A DNA stretch of 64,000 nt from Aphelocoma coerulescens (Eukaryota; Chordata; Aves; Passeriformes; Corvidae), in NCBI RefSeq assembly GCF_041296385.1, contig NW_027184084.1:2294001-2358000 (forward strand). Direction: 5' to 3'. The translations under genes and the position numbers were made by a program. Each line of letters begins with the position of its first letter. The stretch's first letter is position 1. The notes beneath the pieces are model-generated. The model had not been told where the DNA came from. It searched no databases and was given only the letters and a program-made list of their open reading frames with translations. Shown here piece by piece: positions 31,022 through 41,734 of this stretch.

Positions 31022-32932
31022 TGTGGGGTATGCCCAGCCTCTGCCCTGGAGGGAGGCCTGCTGAGATAAGGAGATTGCATAACCTCCCAGCAGAACTCCC
31101 CTGGAAAGACAACCACCTTTCAGTTATGGTGAGAAGAAGACAGACCCAGAATCCTCTTGGAGACCCTATACAGATCCTTTGTAACCCATTGGCTTTTACC
31201 CTCTGACACCCACCCCCTGTATCCCTATAAGATCTAGTCCTCTGCCCCTGTGAGGGCAGAGAGAGCTCATCCTTAGCCTCCCCTTCGCGGGGTGCGGACT
31301 AATAAAGCTGCCTGTCCCGGGTTGGGTTTGTAACCGGGCAGAAACACCAATTTAGTGTAGTGGTTTGGTCTAAAATACTCATTACTGTTTATCTTCTGTG
31401 AGATAAGAATTAGGAGAAATGCAAAGCAGGCACCAAACTTGAAAGAATATAAAGAAGTTTATTAACAGACCTAAAAGAAGGAAAAAAAAAAAATACCACC
31501 TTCAGAACTCTCCTCCTCCCCCCACCTTCCTCCCTTCTCCCACTGACAATGTAAAAAGACAACCCTTAAGATGTTCAGTCTGTTTATCACTTCCATAATA
31601 ACCTTGTTCAGTCCATTTAGAAAGAGAAGTCTCTTCTTGCTCATGCTATGAACGCATTATCACAACAAGACAGCCGCCCACTTCCAAATATTGTTCAGTC
31701 CATTTAGGAAGAGGAGTATCTCTGCTTGTGATGTGAGTCCCTTTCCCCGACTTGCAGCTTTTCCCGCAACTGCTTTCGAGGGTCCACTCTTGAAGTTTTT
31801 GGGGTACAATTTTAAGGTTGAGCTGTTCAGAAACAAAAAAAACAGAGGCCCTTCTCCTTCCCGGGGAGCAAAGGGTCTTCCTCATCTTCATCTTTAGGAC
31901 TATCTCTGGGAGCATCTCTAGGAACTGAGGTTTTCTTCTTTCCCGTTTGGAGCCAAAGTCCTCATCTGGTTTATCTCTCCCTGTCCAAACTTCTCATGAA
32001 ATTACAGCTGCGTCAGCATCTTCTTGTTGCTTACGAGTTGAACACTCCACCCCCCATATCTTCATGAAATTACAACGGGATACTCTGATATATCATAGCT
32101 TCACAACAGACTTTCAGCTTTAAGCATCTCCTCTCTCTCTTCCCTCAGGTTTTCAGCTCTTCACAGCAATAAAAGGGTTAATCTCACCTCAGCCTTGCAG
32201 CTGTGTGGCTTATCGCTGTTGGTCACCTGACCTCTGCCGGACAGAGGTGCTGCTTTGCTGAAATCTTGGCCGCAGTGGAGAGGGGGGGGGAGAGCCAAGC
32301 TGCTCTGGCTGCCCACGGCAAGGCAGTGGAGAGGGGGGGGGTTCCACGGCTGGAACAGGCCCATGGCTCCAGGATGGCTGTGGCGTGGCCCGGCCCGGCC
32401 TGGCCCAAGCAGGGCCTGGCTGGGCCTGCTGGCCCCCGCACGGGGCCTGCAGCCACCTGTCCCAGCGCCGGAAATGAGAGAGAGCTTGGGGGGGGGGGGG
32501 GGGGAGTTTGTCTATTCTTAAGTGTGTATCACAGAGGCGGTCACAACTTTAAGTGGCTTAAGGAATTGTCCATATTCAAACTGGCCAGCTGATAGGTTCT
32601 ATCAGGTCCCAGAGGAAACTGTAAGCACCCCTTAGCAAGGACATCCCTTCCGGGACCATGCTTGCTAACCTATGACACTGCCCCATGTGGAACTGCTATA
32701 CGGGTCTCTCCTCCTGGTCTGCCCTGGAGATTGCCCGCAGAGCAAGAGCTTAAATCAGAAGCTGAGAATCACTAAAGAGCTGATAGCCTCTCTGCAAGGA
32801 CTCTCCAGCTACGGCTGAGGAAAGACACCAGGCCCCAGGAAGACAGTTCCTCAGGGGACCATCTCTCCAGACCGGTCACAGCTTCCTAGGTCTGAACTAC
32901 AGACCCCACACCAGCCACCTCAGGACTGACCC
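31022..32932 (+). mobile_element. LTR-G2, solo LTR in ERV-J RT, split by LTR-F2
   Basis: TGTGGGGTATGCCCAGCC to CCACCTCA with a perfect 6-bp target duplication GGACTG (31016-31021, 32933-32938). Net length about 540 bp. AATAAA at 31301. Confidence 0.9.
31313..32677 (-). mobile_element. LTR-F2, solo LTR nested in LTR-G2
   Basis: 1365 bp, reverse of LTR-F1 (TGTCCCGGGTTGGG ... CCTATGACA). A perfect 5-bp target duplication CTGCC lies at 31308-31312 and 32678-32682. It contains long G-runs at about 32281, 32331 and 32490. Confidence 0.92.
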
Positions 32933-32938
32933 CACTCT

Positions 32939-33740
32939 CCCATTCCAGCTCATCATTCTGGGTAAGTCACCCAGGTTCAATGTGTTCATTTTTCAGTGGG
33001 ACACTGCGCAGAAAGATCCACTCCTTTTCATTGAGCGGGTCTTTGTACAGCATCAGCCTATTAAGACCAGTACAGCACCTCAAGAGCTGATGGCTCAGCT
33101 CATTATTAAAGCCAGGGCACACCTCTGCAGCCTTGCAGGGTGTGATTTCGCATGCATTTACCTCCCATTGACCACTGGGGTTCTGGACCATTTGCTCCAG
33201 AACAATGAGCACCTCCAGTTCGCCCTTGACAGCTACACAGGCCAAATTTCCATTCACCAACCCAGTCATAAGCTGTTTAATTCAGCTTTCCACTTGGCCC
33301 CAAAATCACTCCAAAGTCAAACACCTCTAATAGCCCTGACCATTTTCACAGATGTCTTGGGGGGATCACACAAGTCCGTGATGACTTGGAAAGATTCAAA
33401 GACGCAGAAGTGGGAGTCTGATGTCCAGATTGTTGAAGGATTCCCGCAGATTGCAGAGCTAGCAGCCATTGTCAGGGCTTTTGAGAGATTCAAAGAGACG
33501 ATTAATCTGGTCACTGATTTGGCATATGTGGCCGCTGTAGTTGCTAGAGCTGAACATTCCTTGCTAAAGGAGGTGTCAAACCCAAATTTACACAGGTTGT
33601 TTTCGAAGTTAATCTGCCTCATCTCCCACTGAAAGCAACTGTTCCATATAATGCATGTCAGGTCACACACTGACCTCCCAGGGCCCATTGCAGAGGGCAA
33701 CAGAAGAGCAGATGCCCTAGCCATGCCTGTGCAGACTGCT
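32939..33740 (+). pseudogene. ERV-J RT connection and RNase H
   Basis: The 32982-33632 frame (216 residues) carries the RT connection (FQWDTAQKDPLLFIE, PLTTGVLDHLLQN). RNase H follows with FTDVLGG, IAELAAIV and VTDLAYVAAV; the fourth acidic residue is in GNRRADALA in the next frame. A TGA at 33630 and a frameshift separate the end. The GRSHTDLPGPI-type sequence before integrase is typical of betaretroviral pol. Confidence 0.83.
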
Positions 33741-34712
33741 AATGTACCTGACATCTTTGCACAAGCCAAGATAAGCCACAGCTTTTACCATCAGAATGTG
33801 ACAGCCCTCATGCGCATGTTCCACCTACCGTGCAACCAGGCGAGGGCGATAGTGGCCACATGCCCCAACTGCCAGCAGCACCAAGTTCCATCGTTGGGCT
33901 CCGGGGTTAACCCCCGAGGACTCAACAGCTGCCAGTTGTGACAGACAGATGTGACCCACTATCTGGCATTCGGCAGGCAAAAATACATACATGTGTCCAT
34001 TGACATGTTTTCAGGAGCAGTGTTTGCTTGGGCTCATGCAGGAGATAAGGCCGAAGAAGTCACCAGGCACTTTCTCCTGGCGTTTGCCACCTTAGGCATC
34101 CCAGAACAAAATTAAAACTGACAATGACCCTGCCTACACCTCCCACAAACTCAGGGATTTTTCAATCAGTGGGGGGTGAAGCACAGCACAGGCATACCAC
34201 ACTCCCCTACAGGACAGTCAATTGTTGAAAGGGCCCATGGCACCATTAAGGGGGTCCTCGATCAGCAGCAAGGAGAGACAGAGACCAGTTCTCCTATTGA
34301 GAGGCTCTGTAAAGCCCTTTTCACAATAAATTTCCTGAACTGCTCATCCACAGAGCCAAACCCCCCTGTATTCTGGCACTTCTCCAATTCGGCCCAAGCT
34401 AAGCTCGATGAGAAGCCACTGGTGCTGATCAAAGATCCTGAAAGCCAACAAATACTGGGCCCTTTTCCTTTAATAACCTGGGGGAGGGGGTATGCCTGTG
34501 TATCAACACCGTCAGGCCCAAGGTGGCTTCCAGGCAAGAACATCAAGCCTTACATTGGCCCAGCAAACACTGTCCCCAAAGACACAGCCGTGCCTGGAGT
34601 TGATGCAGAACAACCCAAGGATCAAAGAAGCGCAGCCTGGAGACGAAGACGACGTAAATCTCCACCACAGACACTGACCTGCCGTCCCACAACCAGAGCT
34701 GCGACCAGATAA
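33741..34712 (+). pseudogene. ERV-J integrase
   Basis: Zinc domain HSFYHQN ... CPNCQQH (HHCC), then the core with D (QTDVTHYLAF), D (TDNDPAYTS near 34121) and E (SIVERAHGTIK). The C-terminal DNA-binding domain is WGRGYACVSTPSGPRWLPGK. The part from 34176 to 34712 is one open frame ending with a basic Arg-rich tail (SAAWRRRRRK). Stops at about 33941 and 34115 and a small indel break the core. Motif spelling is betaretrovirus-like. Confidence 0.85.
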
Positions 34713-34973
34713 GTTTACACCACTGGCGTGTTCCCATACCCCTGTTACCCATCCCCCTTTTTTCCAGCTTCTTAGTTAATAAAGAAAGGGGAATGTAAAA
34801 AGGGAGGGAATGGAAAGCCCCCCCCCCCCCGAAAACTGCAAATTTTTAACTCTGTTTAAAACTCTAGCAGAAACACCTGCCAACCCACACTCCATCAGGA
34901 AACCCAGCATGTGTCCCACCACCACCCTCTGGATGTTCCTGATACCACTGGCAGCGGAGGCTTGAACTGTATC
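34713..34973 (+). other. ERV-J 3' remnant
   Basis: After integrase: purine-rich AAAGAAAGGGGAATG near 34785, a C-run at about 34822, and a short hydrophobic peptide (LWMFLIPLA near 34927) that may be the env start. The element then stops. No 3' LTR. Confidence 0.5.
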
Positions 34974-35072
34974 TATGTATCTATCACAATAACAAAGCTA
35001 CTTTAACATTATACATATAGCATTCATTTTAACATTTGCAGAAAGCCAATATTATAATATGTATCTATCACA
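34974..35072 (-). repeat. 5' LTR of ERV-C, outer U3 end with tandem repeat
   Basis: Target duplication TATGTATC (34974-34981), then TATCACA completes the first ~84-bp unit. A second unit follows at 34989-35072, ending TATCTATCACA (sense start TGTGATAGATACAT). It abuts ERV-S gag. Confidence 0.7.
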
Positions 35073-35432
35073 CCTTCCTTCTCTTCCCTCTTAAAACCAT
35101 CACAAACTGTTCTTTTTTAGGTTTATGTAAGCCTGGATTATTTGAAAAAATCATGAAAACGTCTGCATACAAAATTTGCCAACACTGTTCCTGGCAGAGT
35201 TGCAATGATAATTTTGATATTAATTCACTTTCTAAGCTGCCAAATGGAGGCCAGGACCTTCCTTTCCCGAATTTGTGTATGGGCCATACCTGCATAGAAA
35301 GCTGAACTAATTCTTCACTGATAAGAGATGTTTTTTTGCCTGTTAAAGTATGCTAGTGTTTTAATATTAAATCTTAATGGGGAATTTTGGGGGATGTCTA
35401 TTTCTTCCCTCACTTGAGAATATGCATCCCAT
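35073..35432 (-). pseudogene. ERV-S gag matrix fragment
   Basis: Begins MGCIFSSEGRN at 35432 (Gly2, myristoylation-type start), then degrades. The 35295-35074 frame has PPFGSLESELISKL and HKPKKEQFVMVLRGKRRK, which aligns with ERV-N matrix (PQYGTLNEELI ... IPKKEHILFLRRKERK). It is cut at 35072 by the ERV-C LTR. This identifies ERV-S as a third member of the ERV-A/N class and the outermost element of the nest. Confidence 0.72.
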
Positions 35433-35474
35433 GTTTTCTATTTACAAACAGAAAAAAGCTGCTGAGAAAAGAAT

Positions 35475-35560
35475 TACCAGTGACCCAGACCGGGACTCGA
35501 ACCTCGAGCCCCATGCTTTTACAGTGAACTACTATGCTCTGTGCTATCCCTGTAACAGGT
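35475..35560 (-). other. tRNA-like module 2 in ERV-S leader
   Basis: Minus strand: A-box-like TAGCACAGAGC (35546-35536) and perfect B box GGTTCGAGTCC (35503-35493), 43 bases apart as in tRNA genes. It lies about 60 bp upstream of the gag ATG. No convincing full cloverleaf, so tRNA-like rather than a tRNA gene. Confidence 0.55.
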
Positions 35561-35639
35561 AGGAGGCAAGGGAATCCTAGGAACTAAAAAGAGAGAAAGG
35601 AAGGAAGGAAGGAATTCGGAAGGAATGAAGGAAGTCATC

Positions 35640-35716
35640 CCTCTTGGGATTAGAACCCTGCTACTTAGGGTTCAAATAGCCAGCACCTACTGCCAGCACC
35701 ACCTGGCCACAGGCCA
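35640..35716 (-). other. tRNA-like module 1 in ERV-S leader
   Basis: Minus strand: A-box-like TGGCCAGGTGG (35709-35699) and B-box-like GGTTCTAATCC (35657-35647), spaced about 52. The A box is nearly identical to that in the ERV-N leader (TAGCCAGGTGG at 47896). Confidence 0.5.
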
Positions 35717-36124
35717 AGCTACACAATTACAGTTTTAAAGCAGTGCCTATTCTCAAAACCACAATGGGGGTGGCTTCAGTCACAGATGGACTGAACCACT
35801 GCCTGCAGGGAGCAGGAGAGATAGAATGTCGCAAACGAATGAAAACCCTCCCTGTGGTCCCCCCCCGGCTCCCTCCCCGTCCAAACAAAACTACAGGAGA
35901 TCTCCAAATGCAAAACCCACAAATTCTAGCAACGAAATACTGCTTTTATTGCCTATGAGTTACCTTTGCTTCCGCACCAGATTCTGGAACCCTCAGAGTT
36001 TCTCAGATCACCGCGAAAAGCCCCCATCTTAAAATGCTGGCAGAAAAGGGGGTAGCAAGATGTTCCTCAGTCCAAGAAGCTGTATTCAGGAGTCACTCCT
36101 GTCCCAGTGGAGTCATGAGGAAGC
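35717..36124 (-). other. ERV-S leader, LTR-proximal part
   Basis: Non-coding leader between LTR-S and the tRNA-like modules. I found no clear primer binding site after the LTR end (GGCAACA). Nothing else recognised. Confidence 0.45.
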
Positions 36125-36608
36125 TGTTGCCTTTTCAGCCCCTAAAATCAAGAGCCAGACAAGGTTAGGTGATAAATTGCATTTACCGTTTAATGAAGGT
36201 CCCTCCAGGTGCACAACACTCCAAAATACACACCAAAAATGCACTAAAGATGCACATGTGACATTGGCAAGTACAGTTTTATAAGTTTAGCAAATTAGCA
36301 TAATTAACAAGAATCCCCAATTAGAAACACAGGTGATGAAATAATTCCCCTCTTGGTTCGACCCCCTTCGTGGCTATTAGCTCTACTTTTTTTATGTCTT
36401 ATACATGAGAAAGTGTCTTGGAAGGTAGCTTGACCTTGGTTCTCAGAAGAAGCAAGACTAGAATAGGGTCTTAGGAATGTGTTTTGTCTTTCTGTCTAAC
36501 AGAGTAGGAAAAGTACTAGCTATGAATCTATACAGTTATACAATAATAGGCTTCAGAGCTACAAATATATTTGAAGAATATATAAAAGCAAAAAGCAGTT
36601 TGGCATCA
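36125..36608 (-). repeat. LTR-S, 5' LTR of ERV-S
   Basis: 484 bp. On the minus strand it runs from TGATGCCAAACTGC to GGCAACA. Same terminal pattern as LTR-A, LTR-N and LTR-T. PolyA signal variant ATTAAA near 36190. Confidence 0.75.
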
Positions 36609-37008
36609 TGACCATTCCTCTGAGCTTTGCCCTGGGGGAGGAGGTGGATGCCGAATGAGCTACCAGGCCCTAGTCTGCTACTGGAACTGCTCCTTAAAAG
36701 CTCCTGTCTTCCCAAGAGGGAAGCTGACTCCATCTTTTATCACGTGTCAAGAATGAGTATTTTCTGGCATTTTGGGTCTTTGTTCCAGGGGCAGGGGGGA
36801 GGGGATGTGAGGTGTAACAGTTTAATATGTAGCAGTTTTCTTTTTTTCCCTACCTTCTTAGCATTCTGTTTGTTAATAAACCATTGGGTTTTTTTCACTT
36901 TCATCTATTAGTATTCATTTCCTGTTGGTGGAAAGGGATTGTTGGAACCCTTTAGAGGAGACAACTCATTCCAGTGTCTTCCTTTAAATTGTCTCGAACT
37001 GAGATACA
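36609..37008 (+). repeat. ERVL-type LTR fragment
   Basis: The 36800-37008 part (AATAAACC, TGGTGGAAAGGG, ...AACTGAGATACA) parallels the 3' end of LTR-O (45300-45447: TGGTGGAAAGGG, ...AACCAAGACA). The left border is not resolved. Confidence 0.5.
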
Positions 37009-39341
37009 CATGGATGTTTGGGTACCTACCCTCCAAGGTAAAATCACAACTACGACAATTTCTTAAGAGTTTTTAATAGCTTTTTCACCCACTTCATTCA
37101 CAACCAACAGTATTCATAATACAGAAAGGAACTAGTAGCAGCCATAACTTTTCCTATTTGCTGATGCCAAAGTCATTTAGTTGTTTAATGCAAAATCTAA
37201 ATTAGTCACCTGCCTCCTCCTCTTGAGATCCTGTAATTCCTTCTCCTCAGTAATTTGAAGCCTATAATATCTATTTCTTCCAAATACTTGCTCCTGTGAG
37301 TTAAGAAACAGATAGACTAGCCTAAATTATTGCTTTGAGAACATTGCCCCATTTTTTTCTTTTGATATTAGATGTATTCTTTCAAGGGAAGATGAAAAAT
37401 AAATTTAAAAACTCAATCTGTGTACATAATACCAAACCCATCTTTAATTCTGCTCTGTTGTCAGCTGGTAGATGAAGTTTTGTTTCCAGCAAAACACATC
37501 CATACTTTGAAAATCACCAACAATCCAGCTTTATGCATGTGAAGAGATTTCTGTCTGTACTTTAGGGACCAAGTGCTGGAGAGCTAGCCAGAGTAATGAC
37601 CCATGCACCAATACAATTTGAGCATTGTTCTCCACTTTATTGTTTACCCATACAAGCTTATATCTACTTTTGCAAAGATTCACACCCAGTCCCTCTAGAC
37701 GGCCTCTAGTCCACGGGGGAGACGACCAGTGTATAACTTTGCCAAGGACTTTCAGGGCTGCCTGCAGCCAGCTGCTTTCCAGGCTTGCCTGCAGCCAGGG
37801 GCCAGTTCAGGGGTTTTTCCTCAGCAACCCTGGGTTGTCCAATCTTTCCAGGCATATCATATGCCCCTGTTCCACAAGGAATCCCTCTACACTGTACAGC
37901 TTTTACAAAAAGGGAAATAGGATAACAGAGTATAGATAATTTATTATAAATACTGCCAAGCTGGCGTGTTGTCTCGTATGTGAGAAAGGACTGGTCTAAA
38001 TTAGGTAAGGATCATATGAATACAGTCTCCATATTACTGATGTTACAGGTTTAAAAAATGCGGTGGCATGAGTGTGAACTGCTCGTTGAATCATAAAGAC
38101 CTGTAAAAAGCATCCTAGATTAGTATGGCATGACAGGAATATACATTTTCTGTTTATACCTCTGATTTAGCTGATAATGCATGACCAAAAAAATTACTTT
38201 TTTTTGCCATAGCGTCGTGTTCTCACATAATTATCTATTTTCAGATCAGAATATCCAAAGCTCAATCTAAAAGAATTGGATAGGTTCATATCTCTCTTTG
38301 GGATACCTCCTGCTGTACACATACAGATACCATGGATACGATGGGAGGTGAGATAAGACAGTGGATGGCATAATGCCCCTGGATTTTAGCATAAATATAG
38401 AGATTAAATAGAGCTGCTTATTCTCATTACTGAACAAACACCATGAAAATATCATGACAGAATTGGTTCCTAAAGCTACATTCACATTAACAAGCACTGA
38501 AGCAGGAACAGATATGAGGGATGAAACAGTCAGCATTGAAGAAACTACTTTCACACTAAACAGGTTTTAAGGATGAGGACTGTGGGGAGGAAAGGGTTGA
38601 AAAAATGGAAGATTGGTGAGGAGAGAGGAAAAGAGGTTGTTTTTAAAATTGTTTTTGCTCTAAGACCAACCCTGCGCCTGGGAGATATTAGAAAATACTC
38701 AGTGTGAGAAAATTAATTTATGTGTGTTCGCTTTGGGCTGTTTTCTCTCTACTAAAGAAGAAGAGCTTTCTCACCCAGATAACAAAGTGCTATTAACAAA
38801 CTTAAAAGTATTCCTCAGACAGGCTGGAGGCCTCTTCACAAAGGGGGAAGGGAGATAAGAATTGTTACAAATGGAGACAAGAGCTTAGACAAGTCCTGCC
38901 TTTGACTCAAATTTTTGGCAGTAGCTCTGTTTGAGGCTGCCTGCAACCCATGTCTCTCGTTCGCAAGTTCTTAAGAATGCCAATTAGGTCTATTACAAAA
39001 TGAATTATTTATTGATAGACACAAATAGACACAAGATTAACATATATCTTCCCCTTGATATTTGTATTTCATGAAAGATTTTAGTGTTCCTTTTAATTTC
39101 TTTCAGATCAGTCTGTATTCTCAGTCCGATCTATGTATACACAGCAACTGGTGGTGATAACTGGAAGTCCAAAGCAAATCCAAAGCTATTTGTTTTTGTT
39201 TAATTACCTTTGAAAGGTCAGTAAATTCCTGTTTCAAGGCACTGATTGTATCATCAGGCTTTGTTGATTTATGGAGATTTGGGTTTTCTCTCCTTCCAGA
39301 AGGAGCCTCACTCTAGCTGGGCAAAGGCTATTAGAGAATAT
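37009..39341. other. 2.3 kb without a recognised feature
   Basis: AT-rich. No frame over about 120 codons resembles a known protein. I saw no LTR ends, target duplications or repeats shared with the rest of the window. It may be host DNA or decayed ERV. Confidence 0.5.
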
Positions 39342-39853
39342 TGATGCCAAATTGATTTTTGCCTTTTTTGCTTTTATAGATTCTCTATATTCTTTACACA
39401 TATGTTTGTAGCTCTGTAGCCTATTATTGTATTTGTAGCTAGCACCAGTACTTTTCCCTACCTTGATAGTCAGAAAGACAAAACACATCCCAGAGGATCC
39501 ACGCCCTGGGGCTCCAAGGTCCCTATCCGATCTTGGCTCTCTAGGAGCGAAGGTTGAAACCAGCTCTTCGAGACACATTTTCAAACAAAGTTTAGTTCCT
39601 ATCTAAGGGGGGAGGATTCAGAAAAGGGTTGAACTGGGGAGGAATTACCTCACCACTTATGTCTCTAATTGGGAATTCTTGTCAGTTATGATAATTTGAT
39701 AAACTTATAAAACTGTATTCACCCTATGCAGGGGTGGGCATTTTCCATATCCACTCCTGGAGGCCTCCAACAAAGACCAGCCTTTATATTACCTCCTATG
39801 CTAATATTATCTTGAAAGTGTGTTGTTTCATTTCTAGGTTCTTTAAGGCATCA
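39342..39853 (+). repeat. LTR-T
   Basis: 512 bp, TGATGCCAAATTGATTTTTGCC to TTTAAGGCATCA; 7-bp terminal inverted repeats TGATGCC/GGCATCA shared with the ERV-A class. Flanks (ATAT, TGTC) do not match. Confidence 0.68.
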
Positions 39854-40639
39854 TGTCTGGTGTGGAGCTCTCACCATGTGAATACTTTCATGAAATGTCC
39901 TTCCAGGGGTTAGATAGTATTTTTTGTATATGTGCTTAGGAAAAACAACATTGTTTTTGTTGGGATGGCTGATTAGCCATGTTGCATTATTGCAAACACT
40001 GACCTGTAAGCATAAAAATGTAAACAATACCATAATTGTCATTTTTGGTTACAGCGGATTCATTAGTTACTGTGCAGTCCAGTATGGTTTCTCTGTGTCT
40101 GAATCTGGCTTTATTTGCTTATAGGAGTCCAGGAGTAGTAGTCTTCACAGCTGTGCAGGTAGTGAACAGTCTTTTCCACTGCTGTTAGAGTGGCTCCTTG
40201 TCTCATGTCTGGATACACACCTAGTCTTTTGTCTAGTGAGGGTATACCTAAAAATTCAAGGTTATTAGAGAAACCAAAACAATAGAATTTAAGTAATAAT
40301 AGGCATGGTTTTTCCACAGAGTTATGGCAGCGGTTCCATCTTTGGCCTCTAGTCATAAACACAGCGCTATATTCACTGCTGCCAGATGGGGGCAGTGTAG
40401 GAGCAGTTTGCGAGGCTTCATTGGGAAACTTGTTTTGTTCAGAGCAAAACCAGACTTGTACAGAGACAAGAGCAGCTTCAATAGCCATCCAGGCCATTGG
40501 ATTTTGTTTGTCTGTCAAAGTCATAGATATAATCCCAATTTGGGGTAATTTTGACTGGTTGGTCTACCTTTGAGTTATTCTGAAAAGTTTCAATTTTATT
40601 ATTTGGAGTTATCTCAAGAGACATAGGGCTCAGAAAAGC
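39854..40639 (-). pseudogene. ERV-U, region after integrase
   Basis: Minus-strand remnant. The 40042-39851 frame starts with a signal-peptide-like run (MTIMVLFTFLCLQVSVC) and could be an env start. The 40524-40111 frame (137 residues) matches nothing I recognise. Short VKITPNWDYI near 40540 resembles VPRITPNWEIK, just downstream of ERV-C integrase at about 13150. Confidence 0.4.
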
Positions 40640-41273
40640 TCATGAAACAAGACTGCACATTGGCCCAATCTTGTAACCGTTGGATGTTTTCAGAGGTCCA
40701 GTATAATCTATTTGCCAAGTTGACCAGAGTGCTTTGTTACTTTTGATATGTAAATATGGTGCCAGGCCTGGATGGTTTTGTTCGAGTCTCAGCTGGCACT
40801 GGGAACACTGTGTGAGAATATCTTTATACATCTTCCTGGTCAATAGTCAGCCTCTGGTTTGTGCTGTAAAAATAGAGGGGTTTTTGTCCCTTATGCCCTA
40901 ATTTATAATGTAACCATTCACCCAATTGATGTGTGTTGTGGATCAATTATCTAGTTTTTGATTTTTGGCAGCTGATCCACTTTGTTGTTACAATAAGTTT
41001 GTAAAATCTGGTTATTTGCATGAGTTTTAACCCATCCTATATGGATTTGTTAGGATTAAGCCTGTAAAAGCAACCATTCAAATCCTCCTTCTGCCAAACT
41101 TCTTTTCCATTAACTTGCCAATTAACACTTCCACTGACACAATCACCATGTGGCACCAGCCCAGATTGCATAAGAATTAACACACACCATCAGTGAATCA
41201 GACATCTTCAGTTTCAGAGTCTGAAGTGGATGCAGGTGCATCCAGTATATGTTAGGTTTTTGTAATGCTAACA
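40640..41273 (-). pseudogene. ERV-U RNase H/integrase fragment
   Basis: Minus strand. Near 41210 is an RNase-H-like FTDG. Around 40920 is LGEWLHYKLGHKG (integrase zinc-domain side). At 40843-40640 the frame shows CSQCQ and the core start TWQIDYTGPLKTSNGYK, a retroviral integrase with its first Asp. Many stops. The class is uncertain. Confidence 0.6.
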
Positions 41274-41734
41274 TGATGCCATGAAGATTTTTTGCCTTTT
41301 CTTTTATACCCCTGTTATACCTTTTTTACAACTTCTGTATTCTTAGTGCTTTTTGCCTACATTCTTGGACTTGTTTGTCAAGCTAAGAGACGAAACATTT
41401 TAGAAGCTTCGTAGCTAGGGATCAGTGTGCCCCAGCCCCCAAGGTCCTCTCCAGAACACATTCTGTAAACTAAGATAGAACCATCCAGGGGAAGGTTCCT
41501 TGGGGAGGGGGGCTCATTCGAGCCTCTCATTGGGGAATCTTTGATAGATATGCTAATTAGTAAAACCTATAATGTTATACCTGATCTTTTGGGGCATATT
41601 TGGCAGGGTGCATTTCAATGCATATGACCTGGACGTGTGCACCTAAGGATCCTTAAAATAAATACCAAGGTAAAATCCCTTTTCCCCTTCTAACCGTGCA
41701 TGACTTTTGATTTTAAGACCAGTAAAAGGCATCA
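41274..41734 (+). mobile_element. Solo LTR of the ERV-A family in ERV-U
   Basis: 461 bp, TGATGCCATGAAG to GGCATCA, AATAAA near 41657. A 4-bp target duplication AACA (41270-41273, 41735-41738), as expected for gammaretrovirus-type integration. Closely parallels LTR-A. Confidence 0.88.

Larger units (their letters stand above)
20612..34973 (+). mobile_element. ERV-J, betaretrovirus-like provirus, 3' truncated
   Basis: Plus strand: 5' LTR, primer site, gag, dUTPase-like/protease, RT, RNase H, integrase, then an abrupt end without env or 3' LTR. It is bounded by TATGTATC on both sides (20604-20611 and 34974-34981), within the LTR of ERV-C. It carries five direct insertions: LTR-H1, solo LTR-B, LTR-K1, ERV-M1 and LTR-G2 (which contains LTR-F2). 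Without them it would be about 6.6 kb. Confidence 0.75.

Noticed and set aside
39234..39584. 116-residue minus-strand open frame
   Set aside because: Overlaps LTR-T and matches no retroviral or host family I know; likely chance.
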